Source of the DNA: Excoecaria cochinchinensis
Lineage: Eukaryota > Streptophyta > Magnoliopsida > Malpighiales > Euphorbiaceae
Direction: 5' to 3'
Assembly (NCBI GenBank): GCA_947683425.1
Contig: CANTUQ010000050.1
Coordinates: 10,842,501-10,906,500 of the forward strand
DNA: 64,000 nucleotides
Every line of letters begins with the position of its first letter. Within the stretch, counting starts at the first letter, position 1. Shown piece after piece: positions 12,146 to 22,862 of the stretch. The position numbers and the translations under genes are program-made. The notes under the pieces were generated by a model. That model was not told the DNA's origin, ran no database searches, and was given only the letters and a program-made list of their open reading frames with translations.

Positions 12146-12829
12146 GTTAAAACAGACAAATATCATACAAACTGAATTATGCAGTAAAGATCAGCTTGGA
12201 GAGATGGACCCAATTTGCTATAGAGGGTAAGTAAACGACTTTGCTGTGAAATCAGTATCAAGGTGCACTCAAGTAGAAAACCTTTTCAAAAGGATTCACA
12301 AGCAATTCACTTTTTAATTTGACATCAATGGAATCAATATCGCTCATTAAGCATCAACTTCTTTGAAGTTTCACAATTCACACTTCGTCTTCATAAGCTT
12401 CCAGTTACAGTTACTGATCTGCCATTGCAATTTGCCACTTGGCATAAGCAATACTATTAATGTTCCGGTTCATCAATCTAAAACTGCATCTTACTAACAG
12501 TATCGCAACCTCATTTACCTATAAAAAGTGCAAGTAAACGACAATCTAAATTCTGCTCTAAGAGTAGAGAGAGACAAAGCCAGAGTGCTACTTCTTTCTT
12601 CTTCATAGATTCTGGTAAAAGGTGTAAAGTGAAAACATTATACCTCAGAGAATAGAAAATTAGCCTTTGCAGTTATCGAAAAGTCGCACACCATAGTATA
12701 AAAATGAATTTAAGCACACGCCCTTAAAATCAACATAAATTTAACAGGTATGAATTTGAAACCAAATCAGCAACTAAATGGTTAGTGCCTCTATTAACAC
12801 AAATCACAGGTAAGTATATGTGAAAATGC
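12146..12829. other. Intergenic, no gene identified
   Basis: This is moderately AT-rich, apparently single-copy sequence. I see no long open frame or element end. It could hold UTR or intron of the small minus-strand candidate at 12830-12952. Confidence 0.35.
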
Positions 12830-12952
12830 TTACCGGTAACAATACCTTGGCGGAGCTGCCATTGCCGGCGAGTTCCTGGGGACGACCAGTTTCTTAACTG
12901 AAGTAGAGGAAGCCTTTCGCTCGGTGACCTTTGATCTGGGATATGAGTTCAT
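12830..12952 (-). CDS. Possible short coding exon, 40 codons
   Basis: The minus strand reads an ATG-started frame beginning MNSYPRSKVTERKASS and ending PAMAAPPRYCYR. A plausible splice donor, CCG followed by GTAAGC, lies at its end (intron would start at 12833). The base composition is richer in GC than its surroundings, as expected for an exon. I do not recognise the product. It may be the first exon of a longer gene, a small protein, or chance. No downstream exon was established. Confidence 0.22.
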   Translation of the reverse strand: MNSYPRSKVTERKASSTSVKKLVVPRNSPAMAAPPRYCYR

Positions 12953-13934
12953 TGATTGAAAGTCATCATATTCATCAAGAAGTAATTACTTCTTTAAATT
13001 CCACCAGTAAAATAAAAAGTCATCATATAAATCAACATGAGTCAACGAACAAATCAAGATCATTAAAGAAGCAAAATAGAAGAAAAAATAAATATATAAC
13101 ATAAAAATGGAAAGAGCACAGTAAGTTCTGGTTAATCAAACTTTAATAAGTAATTGCCACTCTTTGCTTATACACCAAACTAATATAATTTAACAGGAAA
13201 AAAATTAGAAGCTAAAACATAAAGCAAAAAGCACAGACAAATTTCAAATAGTCCAGCATGTTTTGACTCATAACGACTCTTGTATAACTACCACTTTGAA
13301 TTAGGGGTGTTCGAAAATGGGTTGGGTACCTCAGATAAAATAAGAAGAACCCAAACTCCTTAAAATTTGGGGCTTTTGAAAATCCTCATGAAAAGATTGA
13401 GCTGAAAACAGATTGGATAAATGCAGATTCTAATGGTAAATTGACAACCAAAGATAAGTTGGAAAAATCTTATTGACATACCTTCTTCTTTGGTTGCATA
13501 AAATGTGAATTCGCCTAGTATCCAAACCAAAACAGTATTGAATTTCAAGGATGTTGTGCAGAGGAGGCAACAGACATTGTGTCCGATCTCACCTTCTACG
13601 AGAACAAAGCAAGCCACAGGGAAAGAAGGAGAATTAAAGAAAAGAAAATAGAAATCGTGGGTATGTGTATAACTACACCGAAACGACGACTTTAATCTTT
13701 CTATCAGTTGTTATTGATTCGAAATCAGCTTTGCTCGAGCATAGCAATTCATTTACCAAACGGAAAAGCAGAATTGTATTCGAGTACAATTTACAACCAT
13801 AATTGGCAGAGTAATGGATGGATTGAGTTTACAAAAATTAATTGCTAGATCTATAAAATTCTTTACCTTTAAATACATAAAGAATAACATCAGCATCATT
13901 CAACAGGGATAATGAATGCTATTACCCAGAGAAG
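12953..13934. other. Intergenic, no gene identified
   Basis: The sequence is AT-rich. A short patch at 13301-13330 (aggggtgttcgaaaatggg) resembles the terminal repeat of the hAT element at 37352-38928, so a decayed fragment may lie here. The 85-codon frame at 13360-13617 has no recognisable domain. Confidence 0.35.
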
Positions 13935-14999
13935 CTATGGTGCGGAAACTTCACTAGAACAGGAATTACCATAGATGTAAGAACCAAATCCCCAGAATGT
14001 TATGATTAAAGAGAGAATCTTGAAACCACTCATAGGATCATGCAACAAAATAACAGCAGCAATGCTCGTGATCGGAACCCTTACTGCATTCAATATACCA
14101 GCCATCACTGTAGAAGCCAAAAAAAGCACAGCAGTGCCTCCTAATACCCCCAGCTGAAATGTAATTGTACCCCAAACAAGAACCTGGATATATGAAGCCT
14201 CTCCACCAGCAAATGTTTTGGCCTCGGATGTCATCCCTTGAAAATCCTTATTCATGATCACCCCAATGGTTGTAAATATAAAAGCAAATAATGAAACCAT
14301 TACCTGCTGCTCCAACACAACATGGAATGATCTTCTCCCTAATAACTTAATAAAAACTAGCTCCGAAAGGGCAAAGATGAGCCCGTGAAGAGCAGATGCC
14401 AATATATCCCATACAAATCCCATAATATATTGACGATTGCTGATATTGTCATATCTATCAGAATCAGAATCCAATGCTATTATGGTCATAGCAGCAGTGA
14501 TAATCACTATAGCATTTATTATTGCAACATTCAGTTTGTTGTTGACAATGAAATATCCACACAGACAAGAGAACACCAAGGACGATGAAGCCAGAAGAGC
14601 AGCAGTTGATGCCGGGAGGTAGGCATACGCATATGCATACATCAAATTGTCAGCAGCACTTAAGAAACCCAACACAATATAAGAAAGGACGAGTTTTAAG
14701 CTAAGAGGAGACGAAAAAGTTTCATAAAAGAGATAGGTAGGAAGTAAAATTAAAGCAGTTAGAGGCCATCCAGCAACTGCCACCCACAAAATAATCCATT
14801 TGCTCGTGCCTCCATTTGCATAATAAACACGTGATAGAAGACTTGAAGCAGGAAACGCCACAAGCATTGCTCCAGTGCTCAAAAGTAGAAGAATCTAGTG
14901 GGAGAACGCTTTTCTTTTGTAGGCTTCTATAGCCTGAGTCTTCCATTTGGACATTTTTTCCCATAATGAAATAGAAGGTTTTGCTGATTCCTCGTCCAT
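13935..14999 (-). pseudogene. PUP11: Purine permease (PUP11-like) with premature stop
   Basis: The frame encodes a multi-spanning membrane protein of the plant purine permease family (drug/metabolite transporter superfamily), which moves purines and cytokinins across membranes. Recognisable stretches are VAFPASSLLSRVYY, MYAYAYAYLPASTAALLASS, SALHGLIFALSELVFIKLLG, RRSFHVVLEQQVMVS and AVRVPITSIAAVILLHDPMS, ending SYIYGNS. From ATG 14999 the frame reads MDEESAKPSISLWEKMSKWK and then meets TAG at 14895-14897, codon 35. In PUP11-type proteins I expect Trp here (KxxxSHWILL). The rest of the frame is open for more than 310 codons. A single G-to-A change on the coding strand would explain it. An intron acceptor lies just before the ATG. 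It is either a recent pseudogene or a null allele. Orthology to PUP11 rests on recalled similarity. Confidence 0.82.
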
Positions 15000-15557
15000 T
15001 CTTTCCCCTGACAATTTATCATGGATCATCATCTTAAGCAAATGATTAGAGTTCGATTTCTAAACCCAAAATTAAAATCCATATAATCCATCTTCTTATG
15101 CAAATGCAATCTTTACAGAATTAATCCACAAAGGTTTGCTTGGTTTATTTACAGCATGCCTAGGACTATCAATGTTGGAAAGAGTTTTAAAGAGTCTTGA
15201 AACTACTATTTATTATGGGTAGATAATCTTTACATTAGCTGGAATTACATTGGTGAGGAAAATCACATAAAGACAACTTAGCATAACAAACTCTAATCTT
15301 TCGAACATTGCAAACTAGACTAGCACATATTTGAAGAAATTCCCTCGTTCCACTTCAAGTGTCCACGGCTTTTTCACATAGATTAGGAAAATGCTTAATC
15401 ACCATTAACTTTATAAAATACTAATTACAATTTACTAAAACATTGTTTTAACAATTCTCAAATACTATTTTTTACTTGTATCATTTTCAATGTTAACATA
15501 AGAGCAAAATAGAAAAATATGTAATTAATACCCTCTTCAAATTTAAAAGTGAAATTT
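15000..15557. other. Probable 5' intron or promoter of the purine permease
   Basis: AT-rich non-coding sequence between the permease coding exon and the chromovirus insertion. No separate feature is visible. Confidence 0.35.
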
Positions 15558-15998
15558 TGATAGAAATAATTCACAATCGCAAATAAATTCTCAAGGAATC
15601 GAAAACAAGTAGGGGAGAATATTGGAGAAATTGTTCATGTATTATATACGAAGGAATCAGTCTTTAGGAAGATAGCTTCCCTCTCCAAGAATGGAGCCCT
15701 GCTCTAAAGCAGCATTACAGGATAAACCCACCAAAAAGATACCCCTACCTCCCCTTACCCCATGTTTACTAACAACCACAAAAGCAGAAACCGTTTTCCC
15801 TAGTGTCCAGCTAGGCACTAGGCAAATCTCGTATCTCCCCCTACTCTTACAAATTATTCCAATAGAAATAACGGATTTAGCTAAATTCCCTATGTGCTCA
15901 TGTCTTGCTGTTTCTTCTTGCGAGTATAAACTTGCAATTTCTTAGGCCCATTTGGATTCTGGTCTGGTAGCTTACCTTGATCGGCATTTTCTCTATCA
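15558..15998 (-). repeat. Chromovirus 3' LTR
   Basis: This 441-bp LTR is downstream with respect to the element. The last 36 codons of the integrase frame and their stop (15890) lie inside it. Confidence 0.92.
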
Positions 15999-16489
15999 AT
16001 GCTGCCCTCTTGAGGCAAAGTCTTGTCCTCAAGACTTAACTGTGGAAACTCACTCTTCATTTCATATTCATCCTCCCCGATGGCCTCATCCATACTCTTA
16101 GATTGCCACTGAACAAGCCACTGGGAGACACATTCATCATCCCTTTGGATGGCCCGAGTTGCTAGCACCCTTTCTGGAACAAGAATTTCAGAGGAATCCG
16201 ACTTTAATTCTGGTGGCAGAGTGTTTGAGCTGGGATGCATCCCTATAGCTTTCTTAAACAATGAAACATGAAATACTGGATGAATTTTGAAAGAAGAAGG
16301 AAGTAGAAGTCGATAGGTCACTGTACCTACTTTAGCTTCTATCTGATACGGCTCGAAATACTGAGCTGATAGCTTTGGATAAATTCGTCTAGCAACAGTT
16401 TGTTGTCTATGGGACCTCAACTTCAGATACACCCAGTCCCCTACCTCAAATTGGATATCCCTGCGATGCTGATCGGCTTGCTTTTTCAT
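15890..16489 (-). pseudogene. Chromovirus integrase C-terminus with chromodomain-like tail
   Basis: The frame starts MKKQADQHRRDIQFEVGDWV and covers the integrase C-terminal fold (VYLKLRSHRQQTVARRIYPK, KIHPVFHVSLFKK). It then has a chromodomain-like segment (VPERVLATRAIQRDDECVSQ, WLVQWQSKSMDEAIGEDEYE, EFPQLSLEDK). Chromodomains of this group direct integration to particular chromatin. The Trp expected before E-D-E-Y appears replaced by GE. The frame ends with a basic tail (YTRKKKQQDMST) inside the 3' LTR. Confidence 0.85.
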
Positions 16490-17032
16490 TTGCTGCTGGG
16501 ACTGCCATAAGTGTCACTTGAGCTGCTTCAAGGCTTCATCTCGGTCCATGAGATCTCTAGCTACCGCCTCAACCTGTATCTTGCCGGGGACAAATTGAAC
16601 GATGGTTGGGGGTTTCATTCCATACACCACCTCAAAGGGAGTAGTTCCGGTACTCACATAGAAGGAGGAGTTGTACCAAAATTCTGCCCAAGGAAGCCAC
16701 TTACTCTAGAAACGGGGCTGGTCAACAGCAAAACAACGTAGATAAGACTCGATGCATCGATTGATGACCTCGGTCTGCCCATCAGTCTCCGGATGGTAAG
16801 AAGAGCTATATTTGAGCTGAGTCCCCTGCAACTTAAATAGCTCCTACCAAAAGCAACTCATGAAAACTAGGTCTCGGTCGCTAATGATTGACTTGGGAAA
16901 TCCATGGAGTCGGACTATGTCTTTAACAAACAACTCAGCAATTACCCGTACTGTGTATGGGTGTTTGAGTGCCACGAAATGACTGTACTTCGACAACCTG
17001 TCTACCACCACCATTACAGCGTCAAATTCCCT

Positions 17033-17878
17033 TTACTTGGGCAGCCCAATAATAAAGTCCATCGATACATCTTCCCATGGAGACTGTGGTATTGGTAGTA
17101 GTTGTAATAGACCTGCTGGCGAAAGGGAGGAGGCCTTAAACCGCTGGCATGCTAAGCAATTCTTGGCATAATCTTTAATCTGCTGTACCATCCCCTTCCA
17201 ATAAAAATTGGCTGCTATTCTCCTGTAGGTCCTATAATATCCTGAGTGACTACTAGTAACTGAGTTGTGGAATCCATCAAGCATAGCTAGAATCCATTTA
17301 GATATGGGAGAAATAACCAATCTACCTTTTCGGTATAGAATGTCCTGTTTCAATTCATATTTTGGCTTGGAGGAGGGATCAGTTTGGAGAGCTCTTCTTA
17401 TGGCTTCTAGCTGGGGGTCTTGTCTGATTTCTTCCAGTAATTGCTTGCCCTCAATCCAAGTTGGGAAAAATACAAGAGAAGCAAACTCAACGAACTCTTG
17501 TTGTCTAGATGGAGCATCTGCAGCATTGTTTAGCTTTCCTGGCTTGTATTGGACATCAAAGACATACCCTAGTAGTTTGGCAAGCCGATTCTGTTGGTTC
17601 GTGGTAGTGATTCGCTGTTGTAGCAAGTGACGCAAACTCTTTTGATCTGTAAACACAGTGAATTTCCTGCCAAGCAGGTATGGTCTCCAATGCTGGATAG
17701 CTAGCGCTAGAGCCATCAATTCCTTCTCATATGCTGATTTTGCCAGGTTTTGAGCAGCCAGAGCCTTGCTGAAATAAGCGAGAGGTCTGCCTTCTTGCAT
17801 CAAAACAACCCCCAGTCCAGTGCCTGACGCATCGCATTCAACATAGAAGGGCCTGGTGAAATTGGGCAAAGCTAACAA
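17033..17878 (-). pseudogene. Chromovirus RNase H and integrase N-terminus
   Basis: The frame begins after LALPNFTRPFYVECDASGTG, the gypsy RNase H start. It includes AYEKELMALALAIQHWRPYL, FTDQKSLRHLLQ and a YKPGKLNNAADAPSRQ motif, where ALSR is usual. It then enters the integrase His-Cys zinc finger (HSGYYRTYRRIAANFYWKGM, CLACQRFKA) and the first catalytic Asp (VSMDFIIGLP). It stops at 17033. Further integrase sequence, with stops, continues to about 16500. Confidence 0.88.
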
Positions 17879-18073
17879 AGGGGTGGCTGTGAGTTTTGCC
17901 TTTAACTCCTCAAAGGTAGATTGTGCGTCTTCACTCTATAGAAACCCATTCTTTTTGGTCAATTCTGTCAGTGGCTTTGCTACCTTCCCATAATCCTTTA
18001 CAAACTTCCGATAATACCCCGTCAAGCCAAAAAAACCACGAACCCCTTTGACATTCCGCGAAACTGGCCAATT

Positions 18074-18672
18074 CTAGATGGCAATAATCTTGGACAGATC
18101 CACAGTAACCCCCATTTTAGAAATGCAATGGCCAAGGTAATCTAACGTGGTCTGCACAAAAGAATACTTTTTGGGGTTAACATTGAAGTTAGTTTCCACT
18201 AAGATGTGTAAAACAATGGCCAAATGCTGTATATGCTCCTCCCAACTTTTGCTATAAATTAGGATATCATCGAAAAAGACTAAGACCATGCGTCTCAACT
18301 AAGGCCAGAAGATGTCATTCATTACACTTTGAAAAGTGGAGGGGGCATTAGTAAGCCCAAAGGGCATTACAAGAAATTCATAGTGCCCGTCATGTGTTCG
18401 GAAAGCCATTTTTGCTCATCCCCTTCCCTCATCCGAATCTGATAGAATCCAGACTTCAAATCCAGCTTTGAATAAAATTCAACCCCATTCAATTCATCAA
18501 GTAGCTCGTCAACGACAGGAATGGGGTATTTATCTGCTACTGTCACCTTGTTCAAAGCCCTGTAGTCTACACATAGTAGCCACGAATCGTCTTTCTTCTT
18601 GACTAAAAGAACCGGACTAGAAAAAGCACTATGACTTGGGCGAATAATCCCCTGTTGCAACATTTCAGCCAC
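18074..18672 (-). pseudogene. Chromovirus reverse transcriptase
   Basis: Two in-line pieces cover the domain. They include MLQQGIIRPSHSAFSSPVLL, VKKKDDSWLLCVDYRALNKV, FYSKLDLKSGFYQIRM and the catalytic VFFDDILIYSK motif. A frame break around 18367 and a stop near 18300 separate them. DYLGH and the GVRGFFGLTGYYRKF connection follow, with stops. The domain order and the F-x-D-D form are typical of gypsy elements. Confidence 0.88.
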
Positions 18673-18816
18673 TTGCTTCTATATCTCCATTTTTTGAAAT
18701 TGCGGGTACCTATATGGGCGAACACAAACATCTTCATGGCCTGGAACAAGCCTAATGGCATGATCATGCAAACGTCATGGAGGCAGCCCAATCAATGGCT
18801 CAAAGACAGCCGAGAA

Positions 18817-19593
18817 CTAACTCATAATAACCTCAATATCCATCAACCGGTTAGTGGTTAGGCCTTGTACCGAAATTGACGGCAATTGAGGTTGGTGTCG
18901 TTCCATGCAAATTTGCTTCGGACTTCCCCCTCCCAACCAAACTTGTAAAGCATCCATTTCGAATGGAGTGCCCTCAATCCCTATCAACTCAATTTGTTTG
19001 CCCCCAAATTCAAACCGCATCCAGTGTTGATCCCAGTTATGCATGACATCCCCCAGAGTTCTTAACCAATCAATTCCCAACACCACATCAAGAGGTCCCA
19101 TATCAAAAGGCAAAGCATCCATTTGTAACGTAATAGCACCCAACTATAACTCAACATTTTTACATTTTTCCTGGACAGGAACGCGATACCCGTCACCCAA
19201 TTTGATATTCACAGTAGAAATAGGGTCAACGTGGAGGCCCAAAGACCTCACCAATTTCCGAGAGATGAAGTTGTGTGTTGCTCCTGAGTCAACAAGCAAT
19301 ACTATGGGTATACCTTGAATTGCTCCTTGTAGCTTCAAAGTTCTTGGTGCACGCGCGCTAACCCCTGACCCAAAGAACACCTCGATGGAGTTACACTCTC
19401 CCTCTACACCTTCTTCTCTCACCGGAGCAATTTCTTCTGCTTCGTCCTTCCACTGGTTGCCAGTATCCACAACCACTTCATTCTCAAGCACTGTTATCCG
19501 CAATTCCCCCACACTGCAATGATGTTGCGGGCTATAGGGTTGGGCGCATTTGAAACACAGCCCTAACTTCCGTCGCTCATCGATCTCTTTCAA
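18817..19593 (-). pseudogene. Chromovirus zinc knuckle and protease
   Basis: The frame includes a zinc knuckle CFKCAQPYSPQHHC and the aspartic protease active site LLVDSGATHNFIS, both intact. A TAG at 19144-19146 after KNVEL interrupts it. It resumes in the same frame with LGAITLQMDALPFDMGPLDV and VLGIDWLRTLG. CAG to TAG is the simplest origin of the stop. Confidence 0.85.
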
Positions 19594-19887
19594 GGATAAA
19601 TGCCGTGGTCCTCTATTGCGGGTTTGGTGCTGGAAGGGTGAAACGCGTGACTTGAATGCGTTTCAGGTGGTTTAAATGGGCTTGGACCCATTTTTCTACC
19701 CTTCGGGTCAGGGGGGACCCGATTCCTTTTGGGTATTATAATGCCCCAAGAGAGGAGTCGCGAGAGTTACCTCCATTCGTCCCGACGCTGCCCCTCCCTT
19801 TTCCTTCGCCACCGCTCGGCTTCCTGGAGGACTGAAAGTCAACTCAGCATCTCAAGCAAGCTCCATAGCCACTTCACAAGTCTGAGG

Positions 19888-20499
19888 TTACAGATACTGC
19901 ACCCATCTTCCCACTTTATCCTTTAATCCACCCATAAAGTACCCTAAGAATTGAGTTTCGAAAGTTTTGGGAATATATCCGGTGATTGATTCAAACTCCT
20001 CTATATACTCATCCACACTTCTAGTTTGAAACAAAGTCCTCAACTCCTCATATGGATTTTGGGTTTGTCGCCTACCAAACTGACCATTGAGTCGGAGTTT
20101 AAACTGTTCCCATGACATTAGAGGTTTGTCTCGGAGCGATTGAGAGAACCAGGTGATCGCTGCTCCTGTCATGCACATCTAGGCTAGTGTGAGTTTCATG
20201 TTTTTTGGCGTCCGGTGAACGCTGAAGTATGGCTCCGCTTTAGCTAACCAGCTGCGTGGTTCTGTGCCATTAAGCTCTGGTACCTTCACCTTCGGCATAG
20301 CCATTGCTCCTACACCAAAATGGTTATTTCGCACGCATGAATCTAATTGGGTGAAGCTGGGCTGCCCAAATTTTGTGCTGGACTGAACAAGGATTCTCTC
20401 TAGAGTCGCTTCTCCTGTTTCCGTTTCATCGGTGGTATGTTGAACCTCTGTCCCTTCTTCTATGGGTTGTTTTTTCATTTCGTCTCTGTATCTTGGCAT
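19888..20499 (-). pseudogene. Chromovirus gag
   Basis: The frame begins MPRYRDEMKKQPIEEGTEVQ and contains the gag core (VKVPELNGTEPRSWLAKAEP, MTGAAITWFSQSLRDKPLMS, FKLRLNGQFG, SVDEYIEEFESI). A TAG at 20179-20181 follows KLTLA. Related proteins have a residue such as Gln there, so CAG to TAG is likely. Stops recur before the zinc knuckle. Confidence 0.85.
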
Positions 20500-20668
20500 C
20501 TATATCTTCAATTTTCTCTTCTACAAACTTCTGGAACTAGCGATTGATCTTTGGATGGCGCCCAAAATTTCGTCGTGGACATCCATTCGAGACTGTAAGT
20601 CGAGCATGGACTGTAAACGAGTTTGAGGTGGGTCTCCCATTTTTTCGTTTCCCGGCAATGGAACCAAT

Positions 20669-21107
20669 TGATAGAAACAATTCACAATCGCAAATAAATT
20701 CTCAAGGAATAAAAAACAAGTAAGGGAGAATATTGGAGAAATTGTTCATGTATTATGTACAAAGGAATCAATCCTTAGGAAGATAGCTTCCCTCTCCAAT
20801 AATGGAGCCCTGCTCTAAAGCAGCATTACAGGATACCCACCAAAAAGATACCCCTATCTCCCCTTACCCCATGCTAAGTAACAACCACAAAAGCAGAAAC
20901 CGTTTTCCCTAGTGTCCAGCTAGGCACTAGGCAAATCTAGCATCTCCCCCTACTCTTACAAATTATTCCAGCAGAAATAATGGATTTAGCTAAATTCCCC
21001 ATGTGCCTTTGTCTTGCTGTTTCTTCTTGCGAGTATAAACTTGCAGTTTCTTAGGCACATTTGGATTCTGGTCTGGTAGCTTACCTTGATCGGCATTTTC
21101 TCTATCA
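20669..21107 (-). repeat. Chromovirus 5' LTR
   Basis: This 439-bp LTR is upstream in element orientation. On the minus strand it is followed by at then TGGTTCCATTGCCGGG, a probable tRNA primer-binding site. Confidence 0.9.
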
Positions 21108-22481
21108 AATTTGAAGTGGAATGGAAGAGGCTGCACTTAAACAACTTAATTTATAGTGTAACAAGATTCATGTACTCATAGTTATAAACAATTCTTAATT
21201 GAAGCACAAATATCTAGATTTATAAATAATAGTTTATAGTTAATTATATTGGAATTGGTTCAAAATTTTTACGTAATGATTAAATTAGTGAATTTTATTT
21301 TTACATGTTTATAATATTTTTTGTTTATTATTATTTAGTTAGTGGTGTTAATGATGTTGTTGGTAGTGTTAATGGTATTAGGAGAGTAATGGAGTTATGG
21401 GCTGATTAGTGGAAATTAGTGGGTTAGTGGACTAAATTTAAGGTTTAATACGTAATTAGTTTTTGTTGGAAATGAAATTCATATTCTTCATCTTAAAAAT
21501 TTCCCAACAAATTATACACTTCGAACAATCAATTGCAACAAAAATAGCTTAAGCAAATAAACATAGCATCTTAAACTTGAGACCCATTTATATGCAGAAC
21601 TATAGTAAAAGGATATCACAGCAAATTCACCCCATCTCAATTAACAATTGCAATATTTAAAACCGTTAAGAGTATGATAATTTTCCCGATTGATCAGAGA
21701 TCCATTCCTACGCCGGTCCCAAAAGATGTACAGAGGCAAAATCAATCGCAGATACTAAGATGCACAAAACTAGAAAACTCCATCTCACAAACAATGCATA
21801 AGCCCAACAGTCCCGATTATAGCTCAAAAGAATAAAAGACTGTTAATTTAAGTTTGAGCTCAATTATGGTAGTAAAAAGAAGAAGAAACAAACCCTTATC
21901 GAGAAGAGCTTGTCGTAGTTGCAGCATCAAAGTGTAGAGATGTTGAGTATGATGAAGAGTGAGGCAAAGGCGGAAGCTTTACGCGTTGACCCTTCTCTCA
22001 GGAGAAATTGTCGGCCATGCATTTCGCATGGGGATTATTACTGAGCCTTTTGAAACTCACATTTAGTCTCCTGCCCCACTCATGTTCTAAGGATTGGTCC
22101 GTATCATATTTCTGTGGTTTAAATGGGTTCAAGTCAATATTTTATTTTCCTATTAAATTTTCAATGGAATTACTGTTTGCGCAATAGTTATGCAACTTCC
22201 GGTCGCCGGTCATCTGGTAAAAATGAAAAACCGGCACTTTCTCTTTCTTCGTTAAAAGCATTTAAAAAGATACAAGGGAAAACTGGTTTGGTGTGTCAGT
22301 AGCCGGCGAGTGGTGACTTCCAACCGATTCCGGCAGTATTTAGCTATCCATATTGGCCGGTTGACTGTATCGCTTTCTTCCGGACTGACTGCATTTTGAT
22401 TGTTGTTTTTCTTCTATCTGCTCTGGTCTAGTTCTTTCTCCCGGTTTTGCAAATAACGTGCGATCATCTCTAGCAGCTAAA
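21108..22481. other. Intergenic, no gene identified
   Basis: The part 21108-21890 is AT-rich with nothing recognisable. The part 21900-22480 is GC-richer and may include 5' UTR of the permease (minus) or of the small candidate gene at 22482 (plus). No supported exon was found. Confidence 0.35.
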
Positions 22482-22758
22482 ATGGTGGGTATCTGATTCT
22501 TGCTTGATCGTTCTAACTTGGCTGTGAATTGGCATCTCCATCCCTGTATTTATTGTTTTAGTTGTTGCTATTTTTTGATCTCCACCATTGATTTTGCAGC
22601 AAAAAAGCTTTCTTTTTTCAATTGTTGAGAGAAAAGGGCCTTTATGCAAATTGCCAAGGAGAGAGTGGAGAGATTTTAAGGAACTGGATTTGTATTTATA
22701 TCATTTGAACCAGTTTCCCAATGAGCAAAGAAGCTCATATGCAGGAAAACGAAATTGA
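22482..22758 (+). CDS. Possible small spliced gene, 53 codons
   Basis: An ATG at 22482-22484 is followed directly by a donor GTGGGTATC. An acceptor at 22598-22599 (TTTTGCAG) opens a frame that reads QKSFLFSIVERKGPLCKL, then PRREWRDFKELDLYLYHL, to TGA at 22758. The same frame stays open for a further 35 codons after that stop. The region upstream is GC-richer, like a 5' UTR. I do not recognise the product. Chance is a real alternative. Confidence 0.2.
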
Positions 22759-22862
22759 TTTGATCCAAGTAAGGATGAGAAAAGGAAGGATGCTGCAAGA
22801 ACTACTGGATTTGGAGACTTATGCAGACTGAAAAAAAAGAACAAACTAACAAGATCACATAT

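Larger units (their letters stand above)
15558..21107 (-). mobile_element. Degraded Ty3-gypsy chromovirus (Reina-like)
   Basis: LTRs at 15558-15998 and 20669-21107 start TGATAGAAA and end TCTCTATCA. The target duplication is aattt (15553-15557 and 21108-21112). The LTRs differ at about 24 sites plus one indel in 440 bp by eye, so it is clearly older than the copia element. On the minus strand the order is gag, protease, reverse transcriptase, RNase H, integrase and a chromodomain-like end, the gypsy order. Short LTRs and the chromodomain fit the Reina group. Several stops and frameshifts break the reading frame. Confidence 0.93.
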
